Under the pieces are notes generated by a model. It saw only the letters and a program-made list of their open reading frames with translations, did not search any database and was not told where the DNA came from. Of a stretch of 5,566 nucleotides of DNA, positions 1 to 5,453 are shown piece after piece. How positions within the stretch are numbered: position 1 is the stretch's first letter; every line of letters begins with the position of its first letter. Position numbers and translations under genes: made by a program. Source of the DNA: Candidatus Zhuqueibacterota bacterium 4484_87 (GTDB lineage: Bacteria > Zhuqueibacterota > Zhuqueibacteria > Thermofontimicrobiales > Thermofontimicrobiaceae); assembly GCA_002085355.1 (NCBI GenBank), contig NATN01000206.1, positions 1-5,566 on the forward strand, written 5' to 3'.

Positions 1-1
1 T

Positions 2-658
2 ACATCAAAAGCCCCTGCGCAGCAGGAGATTTACGCTGATGAAGAATTGCTGCTTGAAGCAGTGAAGCATCAAGGTCCGCAGGAAAAGATTGTGCCCGAC
101 TCAAAAATACCTGCGACGACATCAGACCAGGGAGTGCCAGAAGAAGAAATCCCATCTCAGGCAAAGTCCGGCGACAAAGTTGTGCTCATCAGTGTGGATG
201 AAGATTGCAAAGACAGCGTGATGGACATTTTGACTCACGATAATTTCGCATCGTTGAAAGTGTTGCCGGAACAAAATTTCACCATTGACGTTGGTAAAAT
301 CAATTTGACGCCAGAAAACGAAATCAAATTGATCTCTGTTCCCATCGAGAAACAGCTCAATCCGTTTCTGGAATCGATTGAGGACAGCACTCTTGCCTGT
401 CTTTTCACATTCGATTGTTCCCGGCCGGAGACCTGGGAATATACCAACTATTTGATTCATTCCATCAGCGATAAATTCGGTGCGCCGTTTGCAGTTTTAG
501 TGATGAATCTGGATGAGCAGGAATCCTTGACAATAGATGTCATTCGTTACAAACTCAACCTGTCACCTGAAAACGTAATTTTGCCATGCGATGAAACTGA
601 TGAAAATTGCGTGCGCCAGTTGTTGGATACTGTGAAAAATTTTGCCGGAATTATTTAA
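2..658 (+). CDS. Degenerate MglA/COG2229-like small GTPase domain, 3' part of a longer gene
   Basis: The frame is open to the left window edge, so the gene starts upstream; the first in-window start codon (TTG at 47) is not a credible start. The first 60 or so visible residues are a Pro/Glu/Gln/Ser-rich, low-complexity stretch that looks like a disordered linker. A small-GTPase-like alpha/beta fold follows: strand KVVLISV, a P-loop position reading SVDEDCKDS in place of GxxGxGKT, a hydrophobic strand LACLFTFD, then APFAVLVMNLDE where NKxD is expected, and PCDETDENCVRQLL, which matches the usual G5 region. G1 has lost its glycines and its Thr, and G4 has lost Lys, so GTP hydrolysis is unlikely. 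By analogy with MglA/COG2229 proteins it may act as a cytoplasmic scaffold or effector-binding partner. It is followed by a 387-base gap and then a regulator and a second protein of the same fold. The fold call is from pattern memory; the upstream domain is unknown. Confidence 0.6.
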   Translation, partial: TSKAPAQQEIYADEELLLEAVKHQGPQEKIVPDSKIPATTSDQGVPEEEIPSQAKSGDKVVLISVDEDCKDSVMDILTHDNFASLKVLPEQNFTIDVGKINLTPENEIKLISVPIEKQLNPFLESIEDSTLACLFTFDCSRPETWEYTNYLIHSISDKFGAPFAVLVMNLDEQESLTIDVIRYKLNLSPENVILPCDETDENCVRQLLDTVKNFAGII

Positions 659-682
659 GAGAACTACGCGTCATTTAATTTT

Positions 683-710
683 AGCGTAACTATTCAAGCG
701 TAGCTATTCC
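683..710. repeat. 14-bp direct tandem repeat, two copies
   Basis: AGCGTAACTATTCA (683-696) is followed without a gap by AGCGTAGCTATTCC (697-710), with 12 of 14 positions identical. It lies just downstream of the stop codon at 658 and directly before the palindrome array. CTACGC at 664-669 is complementary to GCGTAG at 698-703, so the stretch could also fold back. No function is recognised. Confidence 0.6.
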
Positions 711-713
711 AAA

Positions 714-868
714 AGCCGCTAAAGCGGCTAATCTAATTAGCTCGCAATGTTGCTTTATAGACACCACGATGAATCGTGGTGTTAGTACAATCATCTTTTT
801 GAATGAACACCATGCTTCAGCATGGTGTCATAATCCAAACAAAAAAACCAATAGCTGCTTCAGCAGCT
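714..868. repeat. Array of four tight palindromes (REP/BIME-like)
   Basis: Four perfect inverted repeats stand in a row with centres about 50, 46 and 43 bases apart: 714-729 (arms AGCCGC/GCGGCT, centre TAAA), 761-782 (arms ACACCACGA/TCGTGGTGT, centre TGAA), 807-828 (arms ACACCATGC/GCATGGTGT, centre TTCA) and 853-868 (arms AGCTGC/GCAGCT, centre TTCA). The outer two are 16-mers and the inner two 22-mers. The centres are TAAA/TGAA on the left and their near complement TTCA on the right, so the block is roughly mirror-symmetric. The 3' arm of the first can pair alternatively with ATTAGC at 736-741. None is followed directly by a T-run, so simple terminators are unlikely. The layout resembles extragenic palindromic elements (REP/BIME), but no known family is recognised. 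Confidence 0.75.
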
Positions 869-930
869 TACAAAATTATAAATAGACGGCCCAAACAAAA
901 CAATTACATTTTAACAAGCACGATTCTCGT

Positions 931-970
931 ATGTTGTGATGACCGCCCTGACAGATAGAAATCACAACAT
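931..970. promoter_or_regulatory. 10-bp inverted repeat with 20-base loop upstream of the regulator gene
   Basis: ATGTTGTGAT (931-940) and ATCACAACAT (961-970) are perfect reverse complements around a 20-base loop. The element ends 75 bases before the ATG at 1046. A second, shorter pair, TGTTGTC (972-978) and GACAACA (1013-1019), follows at once, so the TGTTGT core recurs in both orientations. It could be a dyad operator for a dimeric regulator or a stem in the 5' untranslated RNA. No convincing -35/-10 pair was found nearby, so these cannot be told apart. Confidence 0.5.
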
Positions 971-1045
971 TTGTTGTCTCTGGACACACGCACCCTGGCA
1001 TCTGCGACAATCGACAACACCAAACTTTTATAAAGCTGATCATCC

Positions 1046-2236
1046 ATGAAGATGCACAAAAAAATAATCATCATTGACAATGACCAGAATTATGTGACGC
1101 CATTAGCCAATGTTTTGCAGAAAGCTGGTTTTTCGGTTCAAATCTGGGACGAACAACAGGATATTTTTGAATTTATCCGAAAAATCAAACCTAATTTGAT
1201 CATTTGCGAAGCCCATCTGCCGTCGTTGGACAGCCATGAACTCTTTAAACGGCTGCGTTCTTTACCGGAATTTAAATCCATCCCCTTCGTCTTTACCAGC
1301 GGGCAAAATAATGTGGATACACGCATTAAAAACATTGAAATAGGCGTCGATGATTTTATTGCCAAGCCATTTTACCCAGAAGAAGTAATTTCCAGAATTG
1401 CTAATCTGCTTCAGGAGCGGGAAAATTTCGGCAGCTATCAATTGGAAACCGAGAGAGGCTTTACAGGCAATTTGACTGAAATGAATTTGGTGGATTTGAT
1501 TCAGACTATGGAATTAGGTAAAAAATCCGCGGTCATCAAGCTGAAGCATGAAAATTTGCTCGGAGAAGTTTACATTACGGAAGGCAATGTGGTCAACGCC
1601 CGCCTGGATAATTTGGATGGCGAGGAAGCGATAATGCGCATGTTCACCTGGACAATTGGTGTTTTCGCCGTTGAAATTACCGATGTGAATCAACAGCGAA
1701 AGATCCCAAAAACCAATAAAGAGCTCATCGACATAGGGCTTCGCCGGTTAAGTTCGTGGGAACAAATCGTACACGGATTGCCGCCACTGCAGGCTGTTAT
1801 TGCACGCGCCGGTACGAAAGAATCCGAGCCGCTGAGTGCTGATGAAAAGAAACTCATTGACATGATGCCCGAAAAAATCCGATTGTCAGAATTAATTCAA
1901 AAGTCTCCATTTGATGATTTAAAAGCATTGGAAATCGTACGTAGTTTGTACCAGAAAGGCATGATTCAGGAGACAGAAGACAGTTACAGCCATTACGTTG
2001 AAGATTACATCAAGCGCATAAGACAAAATTCAGCGCACGGTCAAAATCCCGAATCCAGAGCAGCGGCGATCGTTTCCAATATTCTCCGAAAGCCGGAAAC
2101 AGATGATAGTCCTGAACGCCGCCACATACCGGACAGGCGGCTACACGGCAGGAGACAGTCTGATCCCGGGAAATATACAAACACCGTCTATCTGTCAAAA
2201 ATCGAACTTCTGATGATCAAAGAGGCCCTTTCGTGA
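1046..2236 (+). CDS. Response-regulator-like protein: pseudo-receiver, DUF4388 (PATAN), winged-helix-like region
   Basis: This 396-residue cytoplasmic signalling protein starts with a CheY-like receiver (about 5-125): acidic pair position IIIIDND (D11, N12), switch Thr in FVFTSG (T84) and conserved Lys in AKPF (K107). The phosphoacceptor position, four residues before the Pro of CEAHLP, is Glu (E55) instead of Asp, so it may be locked in an active-like state or phosphorylation-independent. A DUF4388/PATAN domain follows (about 138-212) with the typical GNLTEMNLVDLIQ opening, then GEVYITEGNVVNAR and FTWTIGVFAVE. Residues about 263-309 resemble the winged-helix segment often found after DUF4388. 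The tail has an Arg-rich ERRxxxDRRxxxRR motif at 357-370. No output enzyme is present, so protein–protein signalling is more likely than direct catalysis. The start is ATG 1046 (M3 at 1052 is possible), with no strong ribosome binding site. A degenerate GTPase gene follows after 21 bases. Confidence 0.85.
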   Translation: MKMHKKIIIIDNDQNYVTPLANVLQKAGFSVQIWDEQQDIFEFIRKIKPNLIICEAHLPSLDSHELFKRLRSLPEFKSIPFVFTSGQNNVDTRIKNIEIGVDDFIAKPFYPEEVISRIANLLQERENFGSYQLETERGFTGNLTEMNLVDLIQTMELGKKSAVIKLKHENLLGEVYITEGNVVNARLDNLDGEEAIMRMFTWTIGVFAVEITDVNQQRKIPKTNKELIDIGLRRLSSWEQIVHGLPPLQAVIARAGTKESEPLSADEKKLIDMMPEKIRLSELIQKSPFDDLKALEIVRSLYQKGMIQETEDSYSHYVEDYIKRIRQNSAHGQNPESRAAAIVSNILRKPETDDSPERRHIPDRRLHGRRQSDPGKYTNTVYLSKIELLMIKEALS

Positions 2237-2257
2237 ATTCACAGCAAAACAAATTTG

Positions 2258-2776
2258 ATGCCCATGAAAATCGGTGAAATTGCTATCATAAGCCACAGCA
2301 GCCGGCAACGGGACAATTTCATCCGTTCCATTTGCCGGAAGATTGATCTGGAAAATGAGCTGGTCTCTTTCGGCAGATTTGAGATTAACGACCAGTTGGG
2401 ACTCCATTTCTACGGCATCAGTATTGACAAACAAGATTCCGATTTGTCGTGGGACTTGATCTCGCGCAAAATGTTGGGCTATGTGGTCATTTTTGACTGG
2501 GAAGATTTGATTTCACTGGAGTCGGTTAAGCCGATCGTAAACGGATTTGCTGAAACTTTACGGGCGCCCTTTGTTATCGTCGGTAATGTGCCGGATATGA
2601 GCAAACCGCCCATTCCGAAAATATTTTTTCAGGACAAAGGGATTCATCTCTCTCCCAATTTTCGTTTTACTTTTGGTCAAGTGGATCAGCCGGAATGCGC
2701 GCGAAAAATTCTCACTCTGCTGATCGACATGCTGCTTGATCGCGTGGAACATAACGGCTTTTTTCAGCATAAATAA
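2258..2776 (+). CDS. Degenerate MglA/COG2229-like small GTPase (pseudo-GTPase)
   Basis: This 172-residue single-domain protein aligns by eye along its length with COG2229/MglA-like GTPases. It begins with strand KIGEIAII; the P-loop position SHSSRQRDNFIRSI keeps the helix FIRSI but has none of the GxxGxGKT residues (Lys to Arg, Thr to Asp). Then come FGRFEINDQLGLHFYG, where family members read DFGRI...LHLFGTPGQ, strand LGYVVIFD, and NVPD in place of NKxD. GTP hydrolysis therefore looks impossible and binding doubtful. It lies 21 bases after the regulator stop and is probably translated in the same operon, which points to a partner role for the DUF4388 protein. TTG 2255, ATG 2258 and ATG 2264 are all in frame; none has a clear Shine-Dalgarno, and 2258 was taken as the first ATG. 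It resembles the GTPase-like domain ending at 658. Fold assignment is by pattern, not by search. Confidence 0.7.
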   Translation: MPMKIGEIAIISHSSRQRDNFIRSICRKIDLENELVSFGRFEINDQLGLHFYGISIDKQDSDLSWDLISRKMLGYVVIFDWEDLISLESVKPIVNGFAETLRAPFVIVGNVPDMSKPPIPKIFFQDKGIHLSPNFRFTFGQVDQPECARKILTLLIDMLLDRVEHNGFFQHK

Positions 2777-2829
2777 CTTGAAGGATATCGTACTTTTTTT
2801 GGATCTGATTTTTTATTAGCAATAAGTAA

Positions 2830-2840
2830 CTCTCGAGAGG
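2830..2840 (+). promoter_or_regulatory. Ribosome binding site inside a 10-bp palindrome
   Basis: GAGAGG at 2835-2840 stands eight bases before ATG 2849 and is the clearest Shine-Dalgarno in the window; it fixes that start. It is also the right half of the perfect palindrome CTCTCGAGAG (2830-2839), which has no loop, so intramolecular masking would be weak. Confidence 0.6.
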
Positions 2841-2848
2841 TTTTTTTC

Positions 2849-3268
2849 ATGTTCACCCAGACAACAGAAACATTGCGCCCCGGAGATAAACTGGACATTT
2901 TGTATCGCCTTTTTCAAGGGGATGACCTTGGGCAACTGATTGATGCTCTGGACAACAACAGCGTTGTCGGGCTGCAAAAGTTTGTCTGGGAAACAACTGC
3001 TGAGTTCGGCATCATTGCGCGTCGGAAGAATTTCAGCCGCCGAGAAATCACCCGCAAAATGACGCCGACACCGCAATATCAGAAAAGCCGCGGTTGCAAT
3101 CAACACACGTACCAGTGCAAAGCCACCGAGTGCATTCATTTCAATCCCAAATGCGCCCGGGAAAAAATCAAAGAGCATGTCAAAGTAATGGCTGAGACAT
3201 TGCAGGAATATATCAAAATTGAACGGCAGAATGAGCCCTTTGAAGAAATGTTGCAGGAAATACACTAA
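2849..3268 (+). CDS. Unrecognised 139-residue protein with a four-cysteine cluster
   Basis: I do not recognise the family. The protein has no signal peptide or membrane segment and is probably cytoplasmic. The N-terminal half (about 10-60) looks helical, with LYRLFQGDDLGQLIDAL. A basic segment (RRKNFSRREITRK, about 58-70) leads to a cluster C83-x6-C90-x4-C95-x6-C102, with His at 86 and 97 among the cysteines, suggesting a bound zinc or other metal. The C-terminal 35 residues are charged and helical. ATG 2849 is supported by GAGAGG eight bases upstream. Its last 38 bases overlap the start of the downstream metalloprotease gene, so translation is probably coupled and a shared role in the envelope operon is likely. 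A long antisense frame crosses the region but has no such support. Confidence 0.65.
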   Translation: MFTQTTETLRPGDKLDILYRLFQGDDLGQLIDALDNNSVVGLQKFVWETTAEFGIIARRKNFSRREITRKMTPTPQYQKSRGCNQHTYQCKATECIHFNPKCAREKIKEHVKVMAETLQEYIKIERQNEPFEEMLQEIH

Positions 3269-4172
3269 ATTCTTTCTTACCCTTTTATCTTTATCTCTCC
3301 TGACGCCCGATGCCGGCGGCGCTGAGCAATCGTGGAAACGGCTGACGGATGCCAACTTTCAAATCGTTTATCAAAAAAAAGACGCCAAAAACGCTGTCTC
3401 CCTGTTAGCGACGCTCACGAGTGTAGCTCCGGATATTTCACAAAAACTGGGTGCAGCATTACCGGACACAATAACAGTCATCATTGCACCGACAGAAAAA
3501 GTGTACCGCCAGTTCGCCGGAAGCGCATTTCCTGATTGGAGCCAGGGACTGGCGTCACCCGGACAAAATCTCATCCTTATGAAATCCCCGCGATTTCTGC
3601 ATCTCTCCCGCGGTTATGACAAAATTGCCGTACACGAGTTGACTCACATTGTATTAAATCGGGCAGTGGGAAATCAGGGAATCCCCCGTTGGCTCAATGA
3701 AGGCATCGCCGTATATTTTTCAAAAGAAAAGGCATTCGCTTCAAATTCTATGGTCTCAAAAGCTTTGCTGACAAAATCAATCATTCCGCTGGAAGAAATC
3801 GATCGTGTGCTTCTGTTTAACAATGAAAAAGCGCAACTGGCATATCAGGAAAGCTATCTTGCCGTGCGTTTTCTTTTTGAACATTTCGGCGCTGAAAAAG
3901 TAAAAGAAATTTTGCGCCGCATCAGTTCCGGCGAAGAAACTGATCAGGCCTTCGCCGGCGCCATCGGCATGGACTTTGCGCAATTTGAGCGAACCTGGCT
4001 GGCAAAAATCAGCGAGACTCATCGCTGGCAATTTTTAGTGGATTTTGATACCTATCTCTGGATTTTTGTGCTGTTGCTTTTTTTGCTCGGCTTTGTGCTC
4101 GTCCGCCGCAGGAATCGATTGAAAATCAAACAATGGGAAGAAGATGAGTTCGACGACTTCGATACAGTTTAA
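3231..4172 (+). CDS. Membrane-anchored Peptidase-MA-like zinc metalloprotease
   Basis: This 313-residue protein has a Sec signal peptide (n-region KKCCRKYTK, hydrophobic FFLTLLSLSLL, likely cleavage near DAGGA/EQ at about residue 31). The catalytic domain carries H135-E-L-T-H139 and a downstream E157 in WLNEGIAVYF, the zinc-binding pattern of the gluzincin Peptidase MA family. A single transmembrane helix near the C-terminus (LWIFVLLLFLLGFVLV) is followed by basic RRRNR and a short acidic tail (WEEDEFDDFDTV). The catalytic domain should face the periplasm, tethered to the inner membrane, with the tail in the cytoplasm. Its substrate is unknown; envelope protein processing or turnover is a reasonable inference. 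ATG 3231 was chosen because it gives a compact signal peptide; an in-frame TTG at 3219 would add four residues. The gene overlaps the upstream gene by 38 bases and the lipid A acyltransferase gene by 29, indicating one operon. Confidence 0.85.
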   Translation: MSPLKKCCRKYTKFFLTLLSLSLLTPDAGGAEQSWKRLTDANFQIVYQKKDAKNAVSLLATLTSVAPDISQKLGAALPDTITVIIAPTEKVYRQFAGSAFPDWSQGLASPGQNLILMKSPRFLHLSRGYDKIAVHELTHIVLNRAVGNQGIPRWLNEGIAVYFSKEKAFASNSMVSKALLTKSIIPLEEIDRVLLFNNEKAQLAYQESYLAVRFLFEHFGAEKVKEILRRISSGEETDQAFAGAIGMDFAQFERTWLAKISETHRWQFLVDFDTYLWIFVLLLFLLGFVLVRRRNRLKIKQWEEDEFDDFDTV

Positions 4173-5076
4173 ACTCGAATATGCTTTGACGAAAATTTTA
4201 GGTCTGCTCGCGCGCGGACTTTCTCAGCGCTCTGCGGCAATATTGGGAGACCGCCTCGGAGGATTTTTTTTCCGTTTCATCCCCATTCGCCGGGATGTCG
4301 CGTTCAAAAATTTGCAACACGCCCTGGGAAACGAAAAGAGCGACGCCGAGTTGTGGGACATTCTTGAGCGCGACTACCGCCATTTCGGACAGATGCTGCT
4401 GGAATTCGCCCGCATTCCCCTGCTGAAACGCAATAAAATTTTGCAGCAAATTCCCGTAAAAAATCGGCACATTCTGGAACAGGCGCTCGCCAAAGGCAAA
4501 GGCGTGCTTGTGCTCTCTGGTCATTTCGGTAATTGGGAATATTTAGCCGCCGCAGCCGCGCAAATCGGGCCGCCGTTGTACGCTGTTTTCAAAGAGCAAA
4601 AAAACAAACAGGTGGACGAACTGATCAAAAAGCAGCGCGTTTCGCTGGGCATGCTGCCGCTGAAAGTCAAAGGCGGCGCCGCGCGCGGCATTTTAGCGGC
4701 AGTGCGAGAAGGCGCCAAAGTACTCATTCTGTTTGATCAGGATGCCGGCGGAAAGGGCAGATTCATCGACTTTTTCGGACGGCCGGCTTCCACAACCGAC
4801 GGTCCGGCGCGCATCGCCATCAAGTACCATGTCCCGGCAGTTTTCGCCTACGGCTTGCGCGACAAAAACGGGCAAATCACAGTCACTTTTGAACAATTTC
4901 CGGATCCGGAAAGCTTTGAGAATTCGGAAAACGGCATCACCCGTTTCATCGAAACTTACAACGCCCGCATGGAACGACAGATTCGCCGCCACCCGGAGCA
5001 ATATTTCTGGATGCACCGCAGATGGCTGACCTGGGAGCGGCATCAGGAAAAGTTGAAAACGCTGAAAAATGTGTGA
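4144..5076 (+). CDS. lpxL: Lipid A biosynthesis acyltransferase, LpxL/HtrB family
   Basis: This 310-residue protein matches the LpxL/LpxM/LpxP family in length (about 305-325 residues) and motifs. Such enzymes transfer a secondary acyl chain from acyl-ACP to the Kdo-lipid A precursor at the inner face of the cytoplasmic membrane. The catalytic HX4E motif is H127-F-G-N-W-E132 in LSGHFGNWE. Other family marks are the N-terminal RRDVAFKNLQHAL segment, LILFDQDAGGKGRFIDFFGRPA in the middle, and the C-terminal YFWMHRRWLTWE. The N-terminal hydrophobic stretch (LTKILGLLARGL and LGGFFFRFI) fits membrane association. ATG 4144 lies inside the end of the protease gene (29-base overlap) with GGGAAG just upstream, so translation is coupled. 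Which lipid A position and acyl chain it uses cannot be read from the sequence; the symbol denotes the family. It implies an LPS-bearing outer membrane. No intrinsic terminator follows. Confidence 0.92.
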   Translation: MSSTTSIQFKLEYALTKILGLLARGLSQRSAAILGDRLGGFFFRFIPIRRDVAFKNLQHALGNEKSDAELWDILERDYRHFGQMLLEFARIPLLKRNKILQQIPVKNRHILEQALAKGKGVLVLSGHFGNWEYLAAAAAQIGPPLYAVFKEQKNKQVDELIKKQRVSLGMLPLKVKGGAARGILAAVREGAKVLILFDQDAGGKGRFIDFFGRPASTTDGPARIAIKYHVPAVFAYGLRDKNGQITVTFEQFPDPESFENSENGITRFIETYNARMERQIRRHPEQYFWMHRRWLTWERHQEKLKTLKNV

Positions 5077-5140
5077 GCATTCCTGTCAGGCTGGCTCATT
5101 CGACACCGGACAAAAAATTTTCATGCTTTGAAAAAAAGAC

Positions 5141-5169
5141 TTGACTTTTTGATAAAAATTGTTTAATTA
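5141..5169 (+). promoter_or_regulatory. Likely sigma-70-type promoter for the CRISPR array
   Basis: TTGACT (5141-5146) and TAATTA (5164-5169) are separated by 17 bases in A/T-rich DNA, which suits a housekeeping promoter reading rightward. Transcription would start near 5177, about 275 bases before the first repeat. A second, weaker candidate nearer the array is TTGAAG (5317-5322) with TATTTT (5340-5345), also 17 bases apart. Which is used is not known. Confidence 0.45.
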
Positions 5170-5235
5170 TAAGAGGTTAAATTACTATTTCGCTAACCGA
5201 TGACCTATTTTTAAAAACGGCATTTTTTTCGCTGT

Positions 5236-5260
5236 TAATTTACTGATAATCAGGAAATTA
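5236..5260. promoter_or_regulatory. 25-bp imperfect palindrome in the CRISPR leader
   Basis: Arms TAATTT-x-CTGAT and ATCAG-x-AAATTA are symmetric around A5248 with one mismatch (A5242 against G5254). The odd symmetric length and A/T-rich flanks fit a dimeric DNA-binding protein site better than an RNA hairpin. The binding protein is unknown. Confidence 0.4.
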
Positions 5261-5326
5261 CAAAGTTATTAGTCGTAACAGAGGTTAGCGATAATTTTAA
5301 GACACTAAGGTTTTTATTGAAGTTAA

Positions 5327-5348
5327 GCTATTTTTTGGCTATTTTTTG
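5327..5348. repeat. Perfect tandem 11-bp repeat in the leader
   Basis: GCTATTTTTTG occurs twice back to back (5327-5337 and 5338-5348). The second copy begins a small hairpin with ATAGC at 5350-5354. T-tracts in phase with the helical repeat suggest a bend, but this is inference. Confidence 0.5.
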
Positions 5349-5453
5349 CATAGCAGTTACGTCATTTTTAAGGTTGCCCCATGTCCCTCAAAGAGGGGGT
5401 TAGCGAAATGGGCATGTTAATTCATTGTTTTTATTAAGCAAAAAACAGGGTCT

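Larger units (their letters stand above)
5187..5409. repeat. GGTTAGCGA motif, three copies in the leader
   Basis: ATTTCGCTAACC at 5187-5198 is the exact reverse complement of GGTTAGCGAAAT at 5398-5409 (12 bases). A third copy, GGTTAGCGA, is at 5283-5291 and continues as TAAT. The copies are spaced 93 and 115 bases apart and lie only in the leader. They could be binding sites for a regulator or for a host factor used in spacer acquisition, or the two outer copies could pair in a leader transcript. Confidence 0.6.
5077..5453 (+). promoter_or_regulatory. CRISPR leader region, A/T-rich, non-coding
   Basis: This 377-base stretch between the acyltransferase stop and the first CRISPR repeat has no gene. 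It becomes strongly A/T-rich after about 5110, as leaders usually are. It holds promoter-like boxes at 5141-5169, three copies of GGTTAGCGA (5190-5198 inverted; 5283-5291 and 5398-5406 direct), a 25-bp imperfect palindrome at 5236-5260, a tandem 11-bp repeat at 5327-5348, and a small stem CCCTC-AAA-GAGGG at 5385-5397. The leader call follows from its position to the left of an array whose repeat carries its handle at the right end. Confidence 0.65.

Noticed and set aside
945..962. CCCTGACAGATAGA resembles CCTTGCCAGATAGA of the CRISPR repeat
   Set aside because: Twelve of 14 bases match, but only in one part of the repeat, and such a match is expected about once by chance when all repeat windows are tried.
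996..1010. TGGCA box as a sigma-54 promoter for the regulator
   Set aside because: The GC required at the -12 position is absent at the correct spacing.
3219..3230. TTG start for the metalloprotease
   Set aside because: It adds four residues before an already complete signal peptide; ATG 3231 is simpler.
2816..3355. A 179-codon open frame on the minus strand
   Set aside because: It lies opposite two better-supported plus-strand genes, has no ribosome binding site that I can see, and its product resembles no family I know. The plus-strand gene has GAGAGG at the right distance and runs with its neighbours.
4198..5043. Several antisense and alternate-frame open frames inside the acyltransferase gene
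   Set aside because: They are shadows of a full-length gene with intact catalytic motifs.
5118..5134. TTTTCA/TGAAAA hairpin after the acyltransferase gene as a terminator
   Set aside because: The stem is nearly all A/T and has no following T-run, so it should not terminate transcription.
5248..5261. IHF-like site AATCAGGAAATTA in the leader
   Set aside because: It has one mismatch to the consensus, lies about 200 bases from the repeat and overlaps a dyad; near-matches are common in A/T-rich DNA.
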